DNA of 32,405 bases, from the NCBI GenBank assembly GCA_010094045.1, contig ML986871.1, positions 1 through 32,405 of the forward strand, written 5' to 3'. This DNA comes from Lojkania enalia (Eukaryota; Ascomycota; Dothideomycetes; Pleosporales). Positions within the stretch are counted from its first letter, which is position 1. Every line of letters starts with the position of its first letter. Both the position numbers and the translations under genes were made by a program. Below, piece by piece: positions 1-11,451 of the stretch. The notes under the pieces were generated by a model. That model worked only from the letters and a program-made list of their open reading frames with translations, was not told the origin of the DNA and searched no databases.

Positions 1-230
1 CTCTATACTAGTACGGGTGTAATAATATAGCGTTATAAGTAGAATAAATAGACTCTACTAAATAGTTTTTATATATAAAGTATTAGGGTTAGAGTACTAG
101 TTGTAAATAAATTAGGGGGGTAATAGTTAGACGAATTGCCCCCTTTTAACAACCTATTTTAGGTATAGCGCTATAGTACTATATCTAATCTATTACGAAT
201 CGGGCCCGATTTATTACTTTATATTAAATA
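1..230 (-). repeat. Leader repeat R, copy R1a (start cut by window edge)
   Basis: First of five copies of a ~235-bp repeat that sits at the 5' end of the minus-strand OrsD-RecQ pseudogenes. It ends at the constant boundary ttatattaRata (230). Landmarks are a G6 run (115-120) facing a C5 run (139-143), able to form a short hairpin; a perfect palindrome TATAGCGCTATA (164-175); and a telomere-like TTAGGGTTAGAG on the plus strand (83-94). The G and C runs survive because CpC is not a RIP target. The gene it would head lies left of the window. It does not behave as an LTR: no element is flanked by two copies with a target duplication. Confidence 0.85.
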
Positions 231-375
231 GGGTTAGAGTACTAGTTATAAATAAATTGGGGGGGTAATAGTTAGACGAATCGCCCCCTTTTAACAACCT
301 ATTTTAGGTATAGTGCTATAGTACTATACCTAATCTATTACGAATCGGGCCTAATTTATCGCCTTATATTAGATA
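231..375 (-). repeat. Leader repeat R, partial copy R1b
   Basis: This is the last ~145 bp of R, directly repeated after R1a. It begins exactly at gggttagag, inside the telomere-like stretch of the full repeat, and runs to the same constant end (ttatattagata at 364-375). The G run is seven bases here (259-265). Because the leading ~85 bp and any gene are missing, it is either an R truncated on one side or a local tandem duplication of the R end. Confidence 0.85.
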
Positions 376-2537
376 GGATTATAATTTGTAATAGTAGACT
401 ACTATTATAATCTACTTATCTACTACGAAGATATTATAGTTCTATAGTACCCTATTATAATACTATATTATTATAATCTTTAACTCTTATCTAGACTGCC
501 CTGAAGTTATATATATATTAACTATTAGTAGTTCTAAGAAGTAATCTATCTACTATAAGTACTACTTTACCTACTATTTACTCTATAAGCCGTCTCTTAA
601 CTAGAGCTACTAACCAGCTTCTATCTATCTAGCCTAAATAAGTATCTACTTAAGCCTATTATTAAGTCGATTATTATAATAATAGATAAAAGATATACTC
701 TATTATATAAACGTAATATTATTAATAAGCTATTCTAGCTAGATAGTAAACTAGTCCTCAGCTCTAGCTGTCTAATACAGCTTCTACTAAAGTATCTTTT
801 CTACCTTAGCTACTATATCCTGTACTATCTTATAGAACTAGCTAATATAGATTAGCTAGCTATTAAGATAGAACGTTTTCTTATTCTTTAACTAGTAAGT
901 ATTATCTAAATTACTAGCTGTTAGTATAATAAACTTCCTATATACTAGTAAGCTAATTATTTTACTTATCGGATTAAATAATCTATTAGCTAGAAACTTC
1001 TACTATATAAGTAGAAAATACTTCTAGTCCTCGTCCGTCTACTTATTATACTCTACTACTAGAAGCAGCTTCTCTATACCTAGTACGCGTATATAGTATA
1101 CCACGCTAGCTAGTATATATAAGTAGTTCTTTACTATATATAAGTAGTCTATTTTAATATTAATTTCTAGTATAGTAAGAAAATAGATAAGCCTACTACT
1201 AAACAGCTAATCGCCTATTAATTAAAAAATAAATAATATAAGTATATCTAGTAGTATTTTAAACTAAGTATCTTTACTATCCCTATCTAATATAACTTAT
1301 AGTACTATTACTAGTTCCTTTTACTTGCTTTACTAACAGAATAGCTTATACGCGTCTTCTATCTAATCTACTTCTTTCTTTCTATAATACCTATAATAGG
1401 GGCTGCTATTACTATTATTATTACTATTAGTACTATTTTTAACTCTACTAAACCTAGAACTTATACTATTATCTAATACTATACTATTATTATTACTATT
1501 ATTGCTATTACTACTATAACTAAACTATATAGCTTAAGCTTCTTTATCGGTAATAATATAGAGAAAGTAGTAGACGAACTTAATAATATAGCTAGTATAT
1601 ACCGTCTAACTCTTAGGGTTCTATAGTTAAGTAAGTAGACGCCTATCTACCTTATATTACTAAACGCTTTTAAACTACTATCTTATTTCTTATATAAGTA
1701 ATAATAACCCTCTAATATTCTACTTAACTAATAGTTTAACTAGCTTCACCGCCTACTAAAATTTTACCTTACTTTAGTTAGGTAGTTAGATCTAATATAT
1801 AAGATATACTCGATTCTGCTTCGCTAAATACTCTAGCTACCCTATCTACTTAAACTACCTAGTTTTATTAGTCTTCGCTGCCTCCGCATCTATAATTTAT
1901 ACCTTTTCTTCTTCCCTCTACTTTATAAGCTTAAACCTAGCTAACTAATTATATATAACGTTAGCCTCTATATAGAAAATAGCTAGCTTATAGTTATAGT
2001 TACTTACGTTAATAATAAAATATCGCTACAGCCCGCCAGCCTAAAAGAATATCTATACCTTAACCTTCTAATAGAGCTTACTTTTATCGCCTATCTACGC
2101 CTACTTATATTTCTTCTTTAGATATATATATCGCGTATTAATATTAGTAGTAATATAGTATCTAGATTACTTATACTAGAATCTATTTAGTAGCTTTTCT
2201 AATTCTAGTATTAGTTGTCCGAATGGTGCGGGTAGCTAGATATTTTTTACTAGTCTAATTAGCTACTAATAAGTATACTTAATAATTACTCTCCTCTACT
2301 CTATTATTATATTATAATAGTACTGTAGATATATATTAATATTTAATATAGCAGTTGCGTGTTCCTTATATATTAGAATATAGTACTTGGGTAGATAGTA
2401 GAGATAGTTTTTAATATCCTCTAGTAATAGCGCTATTCTACTTACTTATATATAGGTCTTTCTACTATAGATATAGTATTATACTCTTAGTTTAAGCGTC
2501 TATATATCCTAGTAGAACTATATTCTTCTAGCCTTAT
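376..2537 (-). pseudogene. OrsD-RecQ helicase pseudogene, copy 1 (lacks the helicase domain)
   Basis: Read on the minus strand from 2537. The N-terminal part matches the fungal OrsD/DUF3505 domain: a frame with I-Y-K-E-H, L-P-A-P-F-G and then K-V-K-V-*-I-F-F-*-A-G-G-L-*-R-Y-F (2017-2067), the family's KVKVQTFF..GGLQRYF block. A conserved middle region follows, then an Asn/Ser/Thr-rich linker coded by TTA/TAG/TAC trinucleotides (about 1410-1510). A second conserved domain holds I-T-S-G-Q-S-R-*-E-L (478-510) and N-I-F-V-V-D. The copy stops at 376 against R1b, before the helicase domain seen in copy 2. Stops are frequent and sit where Gln, Arg or Trp codons are expected, as RIP makes. It cannot code for protein. 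The family call rests on remembered motif patterns. Confidence 0.82.
1398..1515 (-). repeat. Trinucleotide-rich linker tract (Asn/Ser-rich) in copy 1
   Basis: Runs of tta/att/act/cta triplets read on the minus strand as alternating Asn, Ser and Thr residues. The same tract is in all helicase copies (about 4925-5045, 6586-6715 and 22885-23000). Its triplet number varies a little between copies, as expected of slippage. It lies between the OrsD half and the middle domain. Confidence 0.7.
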
Positions 2538-2772
2538 TATAGCCCTATACTAGTACGGGTGTGATAATATAGTGTTATAAGTAGAATAAATAGACTCTAC
2601 TAAATAGTTTTTGTATATAAAGTATTAGGGTTAGAGTACTAGTTGTAAATAAATTAGGGGGGTAATAGTTAGATAAATCGCCCCCTTTTAACAACCTATT
2701 TTAGGTATAGCGCTATAGTACTATACCTAATCTATTATAAATCAGGCCCGATTCGTCGCCTTATATTAGATA
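2538..2772 (-). repeat. Leader repeat R, copy R2
   Basis: A full 235-bp copy of R lying directly upstream (minus strand) of helicase copy 1. It begins tatagccc and ends ttatattagata, where it abuts the broken helicase domain of copy 2. It carries the G6/C5 hairpin, the palindrome and TTAGGGTTAG (2625-2634). Differences from the other R copies are almost all C/T or G/A changes. Confidence 0.88.
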
Positions 2773-5700
2773 GATATAGTAGTAGCTGTAGATTCTTTAG
2801 CTTTACTAACTTTAGCTGCTAGTTGCTTAATATAAAGATAAGATAATACTTATCTACTATAATCTGCTGTAATAGCTTCTTACTATTAAATATTTCTATA
2901 TAGCTAATAAAATTCCTATTACTTATTATATCGCCCGCTATATTTATACTAACTACTACTACTACTACTAGATTACTCTTACTATACTTCTATTCTATAT
3001 AGTTAATTCTACTCTCTTAAATCCGCTTAACTAAATTCTTAATAAACGCCTAGTATAGTACTACTACTACTATTACTCTATATTAATCTAAGTAAGTTAG
3101 TATAGTAAATAGTAAGCTCTTCCTTCTACTAGTTAAGAGTACTATAATAAGTAGTATCTACTTATCTAGTACTATATATATTACTTGTTCTTACTTAGCT
3201 AAATAGAAGCTAACCTCTTCTTACCTAAACACCTGCTGCATTACTTTTTAAAGCTCTTTCTCTCTTCTACTTTAAGCCTATACCTCTTTTCCTTATATTA
3301 TAAGCTCTTTACTATTATTATTATACTACTACTACTTTCTTACCCTAGTTTAACCTTAACTATCTATCCATCTTACCTCTAGTATTTCTTTACCCCTGTT
3401 AAGCCCTAAAAAGTAATACTATAGTATATTAAGCGGCTAGAATATTTTAATTAAGTGTATACTAAAATACTTAATAATATTAATTAGTATACTATAATTT
3501 CCAATCCCTATCTATATTATCTATATACTCTATAGCTCTAGTATATTCTTTCTTTTCTTATCTACTTTAGCTTCTTTAACTTCTCTTATCTTGTCCTAAT
3601 ATTCTTTACTAAATAACTCTCTAACTATTTTTCTACTAATACTAACAGCTATATATTAGTAGTCTAGTATATATAGTTTAATACCTATTTATTTACTAGT
3701 TTTATACTTAAGTACGTGTATTAGTTAGTCTATCTTCTATAGCTTATATTAATCCGCCTATATATAGTTATTAAAGCTGCTATTAAGCACCTTAATATTT
3801 AGATACTCTTAAAACGGCTATATATAAGCTAAGTATACTACTATTATCTATTCTAGCTATAGTAGTAGAAAGTATAGTACTACTTTTAGCTTATCCTACT
3901 AGGATTGCGATTTATAATAGTAGACTACTATTATAATCTACCTATCTACTATAAAGATATTATAGTTCTATAGTACCCTATTATAATACTATATTATTAT
4001 AATCTTTAACTCTTACCCGAGCTGCTCTAAAGTTATATATATACTAATTATTAGTAGTTCTAAAAAGCGATCTATCTACTATAAGTACTACTTTACCTAC
4101 TATTTACTCTATAAACCGTCTCTTAACTAGAGCTACTAATTAGCTTCTATTTACCTAGCCTAAGTAAGTATCTACTTAAACTTATTATTAAGCTGATTAT
4201 TATAATAATAGATAAAAGATATACCCTACTATATAAACGTAATATTATTAATAAGCTGCTCTAGCTAAATAGTAAACTAGTCTTTAGCTCTAGTCGTCTA
4301 ATACAGCTTCTACTAGAGTATCTTCTCTACTTTAGCTACTATATCCTGTACTATCTTATAGAACTAGCTAATATAGATTAGCCGGCTATTAAGATAGAAT
4401 ATCTTTTTATTCTTTAACTAGTAAGTATTATTTAAATTACCAGCTGTTAGTATAATAAACTTTCTATATACTAGTAAGCTAATTATTTTACTTATTAGAC
4501 TAAATAATCTATTAGCTAGAAACTTCTATTATATAAGTAGAAAATACTTCTAGTTCTTATCTATTTACTTGTTATACTCCGCCGCTAAAAGTAACTTTTC
4601 TATACCTAGTACGCGTATATAGTATACTATACTAGCTAGTATATATAAGTAGTTCTTTACTATATATAAGCGGTCTATTTTAGTATTAATCTCTAGTATA
4701 GTAAGAAAATAGATAAGTCTACTACTAAATAGCTAATCGCCTATTAATTAAAAAATAAATAATATAAATATATCTAGTAGTACTCTAAGCTAAGTATTCT
4801 TACTATCTCTATCTAATATAACCTATAGTACTATTACTAGTTTCTTCTATTTATTTTACTAATAGAATAGCTTGTACGCGTCTTCTATCTAATCTATTTT
4901 TTTCTTTCTATAGTACTTATAATAGAGGCTGCTATTACTATTATTATTACTATTAGTACTACTTCTAGCTCTATTAGATTTAGAACTTATACTATTATCT
5001 AATACTATACTATTATTATTATTATTATTATTACTATTACTACTATAGTTAAACTATATAGCCTAAGCTTTTTTATTAGTAATAATATAGAGAAAGTAGT
5101 AGACGAACTTAATAATATAGCTAATATATACTATCTAATTCTTAGGGTTCTATAGTTAAGTAAGTAGACACCTATCTACTTTATATTATTAAGTACTTCT
5201 AAACTACTATCTTATCTCTTATATAAGTAATAATAATCCTCTAATACTCTACTTAACTAATAGTTTAACCAGCTTCGCTACCTACTAAAGTTTTATCTTA
5301 CTTTAGTTAGATAGCTAAATCTAATATATAAGATATACTCGATTCTGCTTTATTAGATACTCTAGCTACCCTATCTACTTAAACTATCTAGTTTTATTAG
5401 TCTTCGCTACTTCCGCATTTATAATCTATATCTTTTCTTCTTCTCTCTACTTTATAAGTTTAAACCTAGCTAACTAATTATATATAATATTAGCCTCTAT
5501 ATAGAGAATAGCTAATTTATAGTTATAACTACCTATGTTAATAATAAAATATTATTATAGCCCGCTAGCCTAAAAGAATATCTATATTTTAATCTTCTAA
5601 TAAAGCTTACTTTTATCGCCTATCTACGCCTATTTATACTTCTTTTTTAGATATATATATAGTATATTAATATTAGTAGTAATATAGTACTTAAATTACT

Positions 5701-6075
5701 TATACTAGAACCTATTTAATAGCTTTTCTAATTCTAGTATCGGTTGCCCGAATAGTACGGGCAGCTAGATATTTTTTACTAGTCTAATTAGCTACTAATA
5801 AGTATATTTAATAATTACCCTCTTCTATTCTATTATTATACTATAATAGTACTATAAATATATATTAATATTTAATATAGTAGTTGTATATTTCTTATAT
5901 ATTAGAATATAGTACTTAGGTAGATAGTAGAGATAGTTCTTAATATCTTCTAGTAATAGCGCTGTTCTACTTACTTATATATAAGTCTTCCTACTATAAA
6001 TATAATATTACGCCCTCAGTTTAAGCGTCTATATATTTTAGTAGAACTATATTCTTCTAGCTTTATTATTATAAT
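2773..6075 (-). pseudogene. OrsD-RecQ helicase pseudogene, copy 2 (longest of the array)
   Basis: Minus strand, from about 6075 to 2773. Domains in order: OrsD/DUF3505 (K-V-K block near 5545-5597), Asn/Ser-rich linker (about 4925-5045), the conserved middle domain (about 3820-4120), then a RecQ-type superfamily 2 helicase domain. Walker A reads T-S-R-R-K-S (3116-3133), a RIP product of TGGGKS. Motif II reads D-K-Y-Y-L-I-F (from 2854 down), from DECHLIF, followed by K-L-V-K-L-K-N-L. The frame runs continuously between these motifs apart from stops at likely former Gln, Arg and Trp codons. The copy is cut just past motif II, where R2 begins, so motifs III-VI are missing. OrsD-RecQ proteins are known in ascomycetes as telomere-linked helicases, which gives a possible subtelomeric setting. 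Not functional. Confidence 0.85.
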
Positions 6076-6350
6076 AATATAAAGAAATTGTTCTATAAAA
6101 AGCTTTATATATAACCTTATCTTAAAGCTTTTTACTTATCTTATTTTACCCCTAGTTCTACCCCTTTTCCCTTCTATATATAGTTGTATACTCTCTTATA
6201 AGTAGCTTAGTAGTTCTTCTATATCCTTTTATATAAGGCCTATAAGTATTAATAGAATTCCTAAGTCTCTAATCTTCTACGTACTCCTATATACCTCTAA
6301 GTAGATTTATACCATATTTAGACCTATTATCTTACCTACGCTATTATAAT
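6076..6350 (-). other. 275-bp leader segment present only in helicase copy 2
   Basis: This lies between R3 and the OrsD start region of copy 2. In copies 1 and 4, R joins the gene directly through ttattata. Both ends of this segment carry attat/ttata runs, so it may have been lost from the other copies by deletion between short repeats, or gained here as an insertion. On the minus strand it holds a purine-rich stretch near 6147-6168. I see no clear coding frame or transposon ends; it could be an original 5' leader. Confidence 0.5.
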
Positions 6351-6585
6351 TATAGCCTTATACTAGTACGGGTGCGATAATATAGTATTATAAGTAGAAT
6401 AAATAAATTCTACTAAATAGTTTTTATATATAAAGTATTACGGTTAGAGTATTAGTTATAAATAAATTAGGGGGGTAACAGTTAGATAAATTACCCCTTT
6501 TTAACAACCTATTTCGGGTATAGTATTATAGTACTATACCTAATCTATTATAAATCGGGCCTAATTCATCGCCTTATATTAGATA
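6351..6585 (-). repeat. Leader repeat R, copy R3
   Basis: A 235-bp copy of R with the same boundaries as R2 (tatagcct to ttatattagata). It heads copy 2 on the minus strand and abuts truncated copy 4. The telomere-like stretch is changed here (tattacggttagag). Confidence 0.87.
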
Positions 6586-7723
6586 GGCTACTATTACTAT
6601 TATTATTATTATTAATACTACTTCTAGTTTTACTAGATTTAGAACTTATACTATTATCTAATACTATACTATTATTATTACTATTATTACTATTACTACT
6701 ATAGTTAAACTATATAATCTAAGCTTCTTTATTAGTAATAATATAGAGAAAGTAGTAGATAAACTTAATAATATAGCTAGTATATACTACTTAATTCTTA
6801 AGGTTTTATAGTTAAGTAAATAGATATCTATCTACCTCGTATTACTAAGTACTTTTAAGCTACTATCTTATCTCTTATATAAGTAATAATAACCCTCTAA
6901 TACTCTACTTAACTAATAGTTTAATTAACTTTACTACCTATTAAAGTTTTACTTTACCTTAATTAGGTAGCTAGATCTAATATACGAGATATACTTAATT
7001 CCGTTTTACTAGATACTTTAGCTACTCTATCTATTTAAACTACTTAATTTTATTAGTCTTTACTACCTCCGCATTTATAACTTATATCTTCTCTTCTTTT
7101 CTCTACTTTATAAGTTTAAACCTAGCTAACTAATTATATATAATATTAGCTTTTATATAGAAAATAGATAGTTTATAGTTATAGTTACCTACGTTAATAA
7201 TAAAATATTATTATAGCCTACTAGCCTAAAAGAATATCTATACCTTAACTTTCTAATAAAATCTACTTTTATTATCTATTTATATCTATTTATACTTCTT
7301 CTTTAGATATATATATAGTATATTAATATTAGTAGTAATATAGTATCTAGATTATTTATACTAGAACCTATTTAGTAGCTTTTCTAATTCTAGTATTAGT
7401 TGCCTAAATAGTATAGGTAGCTAGATATCTTTTACTAGTCTAATTAGCTACTAATAAGTATATTTAATAATTACTCTCCTCTATTCTATTATTATACTAT
7501 AATAGTACTATAGATATATATTAATATTTAATATAGTAGTTATATATTCCTTATATATTAGAATATAGTATTTAGATAGATAGTAGAAATAATTTTTAAT
7601 ATCTTCTAGTAATAGTACTATTCTACTTACTTATATATAGGTCTTTCTACTATAAATATAGTATTATACCCTCGGTTTAAGCGTCTATACGTCCTAGTAG
7701 AACTATATTCTTCTAGCCTTATT
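6586..7723 (-). pseudogene. OrsD-RecQ helicase pseudogene, copy 4 (OrsD half only)
   Basis: Minus strand, from 7723 to 6586. It matches copies 1 and 2 across the OrsD/DUF3505 domain and enters the Asn/Ser linker, where it is cut and joined to R3. The middle and helicase domains are absent. It is slightly richer in A/T than copy 1 in aligned stretches, for example losing the G/C bases still present at copy 1's KVKV block. No open frame remains. Confidence 0.82.
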
Positions 7724-7957
7724 ATAGCTCTATACTAATATAGGTGTAATAATATAGTATTATAAGTAGAATAAATAGATTCTACTAAATAGTTTTTATA
7801 TATAAAGTATTACAGTTAAAGTACTAGTTATAAATAAATTAGAGGGGTAATAGTTAGACGAATTACCCTCTTTTAATAACCTATTTTAGGTATAGTACTA
7901 TAGTACTATATCTAATCTATTATAAATCGGGCCTAATTTATTACTTTATATTAGATA
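7724..7957 (-). repeat. Leader repeat R, copy R4
   Basis: A 234-bp copy of R, the most eroded of the set: the G run is broken to agagggg and the telomere-like part reads tattacagttaaag. It heads copy 4. Its constant end (ttagata at 7951-7957) is joined to the protease-proximal gag region of Gypsy element A. Confidence 0.85.
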
Positions 7958-8189
7958 GGTTTTATTCTTAATTATTTAACTAATCTTCTAATTAATTTTT
8001 AATATACTTATTATCTTATAAATAAGACTATTATTCTTATTTCTAAATATAGCTAGCTTTACTAACTAGAATATTATTAAAAAGTCTATTTTAGAAGTAA
8101 ATTATCTTCTAGAATTATACTTATATTAAATCTTTATATATTTATAGAACTACTAGATTCTAACTTCTTTCTTAATTTATTAAGATATA

Positions 8190-10653
8190 GTCTAGTAAAA
8201 TATTAATATTCTTATTAATACTAGAGCTATTAGTTATAGTTATATCTATAAAGATCTTATATATACTCTAAAACTCTAAAAAATATAACTTCTATATAAT
8301 TTATATTTAACTAGCTTTAATAGAAAAGTTTTCTATAAGAGAACTATCTTCTACTTAATTATTTTAACCCTCTAATACCTAAACTATTTAGCGATAGTAT
8401 ATTTCTATATAATTATATTAGAAAAATACTAGTTAATTCTAAAATAGCTATAAATATATAAGTATTATATAAACCTAAACTATAAGAATAAATAGCTAGT
8501 TTTTACTATTAACTAATACTTAACTTAATACTTATAATCTACTAATACTATTATCTACTAATAAATTATTTAAATAGCTATTAAAAATTATAAACTATTT
8601 AAATCTAATATAAAAGAAGATTTTAAAATAACTAATTTATAACTTCTATATAATTTAAAGTTTAAATAGTACTATTTAAAGCTTTATCTATTAAGTTATA
8701 CTTAATATAATTACTTACTACTTAAAATACTATACTAGTTAAAAGAATTTAAAACTAAAACTAATCTAATTTTAGATAAAAATTATAGCTAAGAAGATCT
8801 ATCTAAACCTAAATATTTAAAGTCTATACTATAATTAGATATATATTATATAAGTATTATACTACTAGTTTAATTCTTCTAGTAATTTAACTATAAAATT
8901 TTCGCTATATTAATAGCTAATATTAATAAGGCTTTAGTTTTAATAGTATATACTAACCCTATTATTAAAGTACTTAAAAAATACTATAATCTATTATCTA
9001 TTTTCTTATATAAAAATATAGATAAGTTATCTAAATAATAATTATATAATTATAAGATTAAACTAGAAAATAGTAAGTAAACTAGCTTTAATCTACTTTA
9101 TAGAATATTCTAGAATAAGTTAAAGGTATTAAAGAAGTACTTTAATAAGAACTTATTTAAGAGATTTATTAGAGTAAGCTTATTACTAGTAACTATATTT
9201 ATAATCTTTATAAAGAAATTTAGAGGTAGTTTCTAATTCTATATAAATTATAATACTCTAAATACTATTACTATTAAGAACTAATATCTAATTCTACTAA
9301 TCTAAGAAATATTAATCTAATTTAATAAGGCTAAATATTATATAAAACTTAATATTATTACTATATTTAATAAACTAAAGATTATTAAAGAAGATAAATA
9401 GAAAACTATTTTTTATATATATTATAGGTTGTTTAAATATCTAGTAATACTTTTTAATCTAGTTAATATTTTAAGTATATTCTAGTACTTTATAAATAAT
9501 ATATTAAGATTATATCTTAATATATTTTATACTATTTATATTAATAATATTCTAATATTAAGTAAGAATTTAAAAGATTATAAGTAGTATATTTAGCTAG
9601 TTTTTAAAGCTTTAAAAGTAAATAGTTTATAGCTTAATATAAATAAGTATAAGTTCTATTAATTAGAAGTAATCTACTTAAGGTATATAATTACTATAGA
9701 AAAGATTTATATAAACCTAAAGAAGGTAGAAATAATTATTAACTAGAAATATTTTAAGAATATAAAAGATAGTTAAGTTTTTATAAACTTTATAAACTTC
9801 TACTAATAATTTATTAGTAACTTCTTATAGAAAGTCTTCCCTTTAGTAGCCCTAACTAAGAAGAATATTTAATTTAACTAGAATAATAGCTGTTAATATT
9901 CTTTTAACTACTTAAAGAATACTTTTATTTCTATACTAATTTTCTAATACTTTAATTTTAAACTATTAATAATAGTAGAAACTAATATATTTAATTTTAT
10001 AATAGTTAGTATACTATTTTAAAGAAGTACTAATAGTAAACTAAGACCTATTATCTACTACTCTAAATATATAAACTCTACTAAAAGTAACTATAAAATA
10101 TATAATAGGAAACTACTTACGATTATCTAATATTTTAAATAATAGAGGCCTAAATTAAAAAGTATAATATTTCTTATAAAAGTGTTAAATAATTATAAGA
10201 ACCTATAATACTTTATAATAATAAAGTAGCTAAACTACTAATAGATCTATTAGTTAGAATATTTATTAAAGTTTAATTTTAGTATTATATACTAATCTAG
10301 AAAATTTAGAGAGAAGTTTAATACTTTAATTTAAAGGTTATAGAACGAATTTATATAAGAAGAGGCTTATAGAGGTTATTAATAGATATTACTTCGTTTT
10401 AAACTATTCTAATAAATAGAAATAGGCCGATTAATTATAGAAATTATTAATAAAAAATATTTAAATAATAATTTAATTTAAGATACTTTAAAGCTACTAA
10501 AAGAAGAAACTTATTAATTTAAACTCCTAATTCTAGCTAACTATAAAGAATATAATAACTAATTATACTACTAAAATTAACTTATAGTACTAGACTATAA
10601 TAAGTTAAAGTTTAAACTACTATAAGCTATTTATAACTTATTATCTAGTAGAT
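8190..10653 (+). pseudogene. Gypsy A pol, first part: protease, reverse transcriptase, RNase H, integrase start
   Basis: Protease: L-I-N-T-R-A (active triplet at 8217-8225), from L-I-D-T-G-A. The protease fold continues to about 8560. A linker leads to reverse transcriptase (about 9100-9750), with L-K-V-L-K-K-Y and F-I-R motifs and the catalytic box reading Y-I-N-N (9537-9548) in place of YVDD. RNase H (about 9950-10200) includes I-V-E-T-N (from ETD) and N-Y-K-I-Y-N-R-K-L-L. The frame then enters the integrase N-terminal region, K-F-K-L-L-*-A-I-Y-N-L-L-S-S-R, and is cut by element B. Many stops sit at expected Gln and Trp positions. A pol in which both reverse transcriptase Asp residues are lost is inactive. 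Confidence 0.82.
10649..10653. repeat. Target site duplication of Gypsy B, left copy (TAGAT)
   Basis: The five bases TAGAT immediately left of B's LTR are repeated right of the other LTR (18086-18090). Five bases is the usual Ty3/Gypsy duplication length. Confidence 0.85.
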
Positions 10654-11171
10654 TATTACTAACCTATATACTACTAGTCTTATATAATAACTACTGTTGC
10701 AGTCGTATATATACTAGAGCCTTATTTATATTAGATTAATTAGAGGTAGTAGCTTTAGTAAAAAGAGAGTATTAGGTTTACTAGTTCTTTAAATATAATA
10801 AATATATTTAGAAGTCTAATAGAATAATAAAATAAATCTATAAGAATAACTATAATAGGCCTAATCTAATAAGAAGATCTTCTTTTTATATAGCTAGGGC
10901 TAAAACTGTTAAGTCTAGCTTATTAGGTCTATTAGGTCTATTAAGTCCGTTCTACTCTTTTTAATACTTCTACTATAGTTACGTATATAGGTTATACTAT
11001 ACTTTATTATCTAGCTAATTATCTCCCTAGTTCCTATAGTCCTACTATTTACTATCTAATAATTAGTCTTTACTTTATTAGTCCTTATCTGAGTTAACCT
11101 TTATAGTAGCTAATATTAGATTAAACTCTAGCTATAGAAGTAGTACCTTCTAATATTTTATATTTATAATA
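10654..11171 (-). repeat. Gypsy B LTR (3' LTR in element orientation)
   Basis: 518 bp. It begins tattactaa and ends tttataata, so the TG...CA ends of an LTR have become TA...TA by RIP. It contains a three-copy 9-bp tandem repeat (tattaggtc, 10921-10947). It matches 17568-18085 end to end without a net length change. Confidence 0.9.
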
Positions 11172-11186
11172 CCTACTCTCTCTTTT
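11172..11186 (-). other. Polypurine tract of Gypsy B
   Basis: On the minus strand this reads aaaagagagagtagg and directly precedes the 3' LTR, where plus-strand DNA priming starts in LTR retrotransposons. It fixes the element's orientation independently of the coding calls. Confidence 0.75.
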
Positions 11187-11451
11187 ATAGGTTTATCCTA
11201 AAGCTCTTTAATCTATTATTTTACCTATTCTATCTAGATATAGTACTTTACTATCTCTAGTAGTTTATTTTAGCTTCTAATATACTTATTATAAGTGTAC
11301 TATAGTAGTACATTTATATTTTTCTATTCTAGAGTTAATATCTTATATATTCTAGTAGGTCCTACTTAACTCGCGAGTATAGCCCTATTTTTTTTTCTTT
11401 TTCCTTTCTACTATATTAAAAGTTTAACGCGAAAATACTTCTATTTATAAT

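Noticed and set aside
83..94. A real interstitial telomere tract
   Set aside because: Only one and a half TTAGGG units; kept as a remark in the findings but not called as telomere.
4925..5045. Independent microsatellite locus
   Set aside because: The triplets are in the same position in every helicase copy and read as the Asn/Ser linker of the gene.
376..6075. Helitron helicase
   Set aside because: The motifs fit RecQ (TGGGKS-like Walker A, DECH-like box, VLLTATLPP-like motif III) with an OrsD N-terminus. I see no Rep endonuclease motifs and no Helitron end hairpin.
1..7957. R repeats as LTRs of a retrotransposon spanning each helicase copy
   Set aside because: R always lies on the same side of the gene and at one end only, its left neighbour is always the gene start, and no target duplication flanks any R pair. 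The gene content is OrsD-RecQ, not gag-pol.
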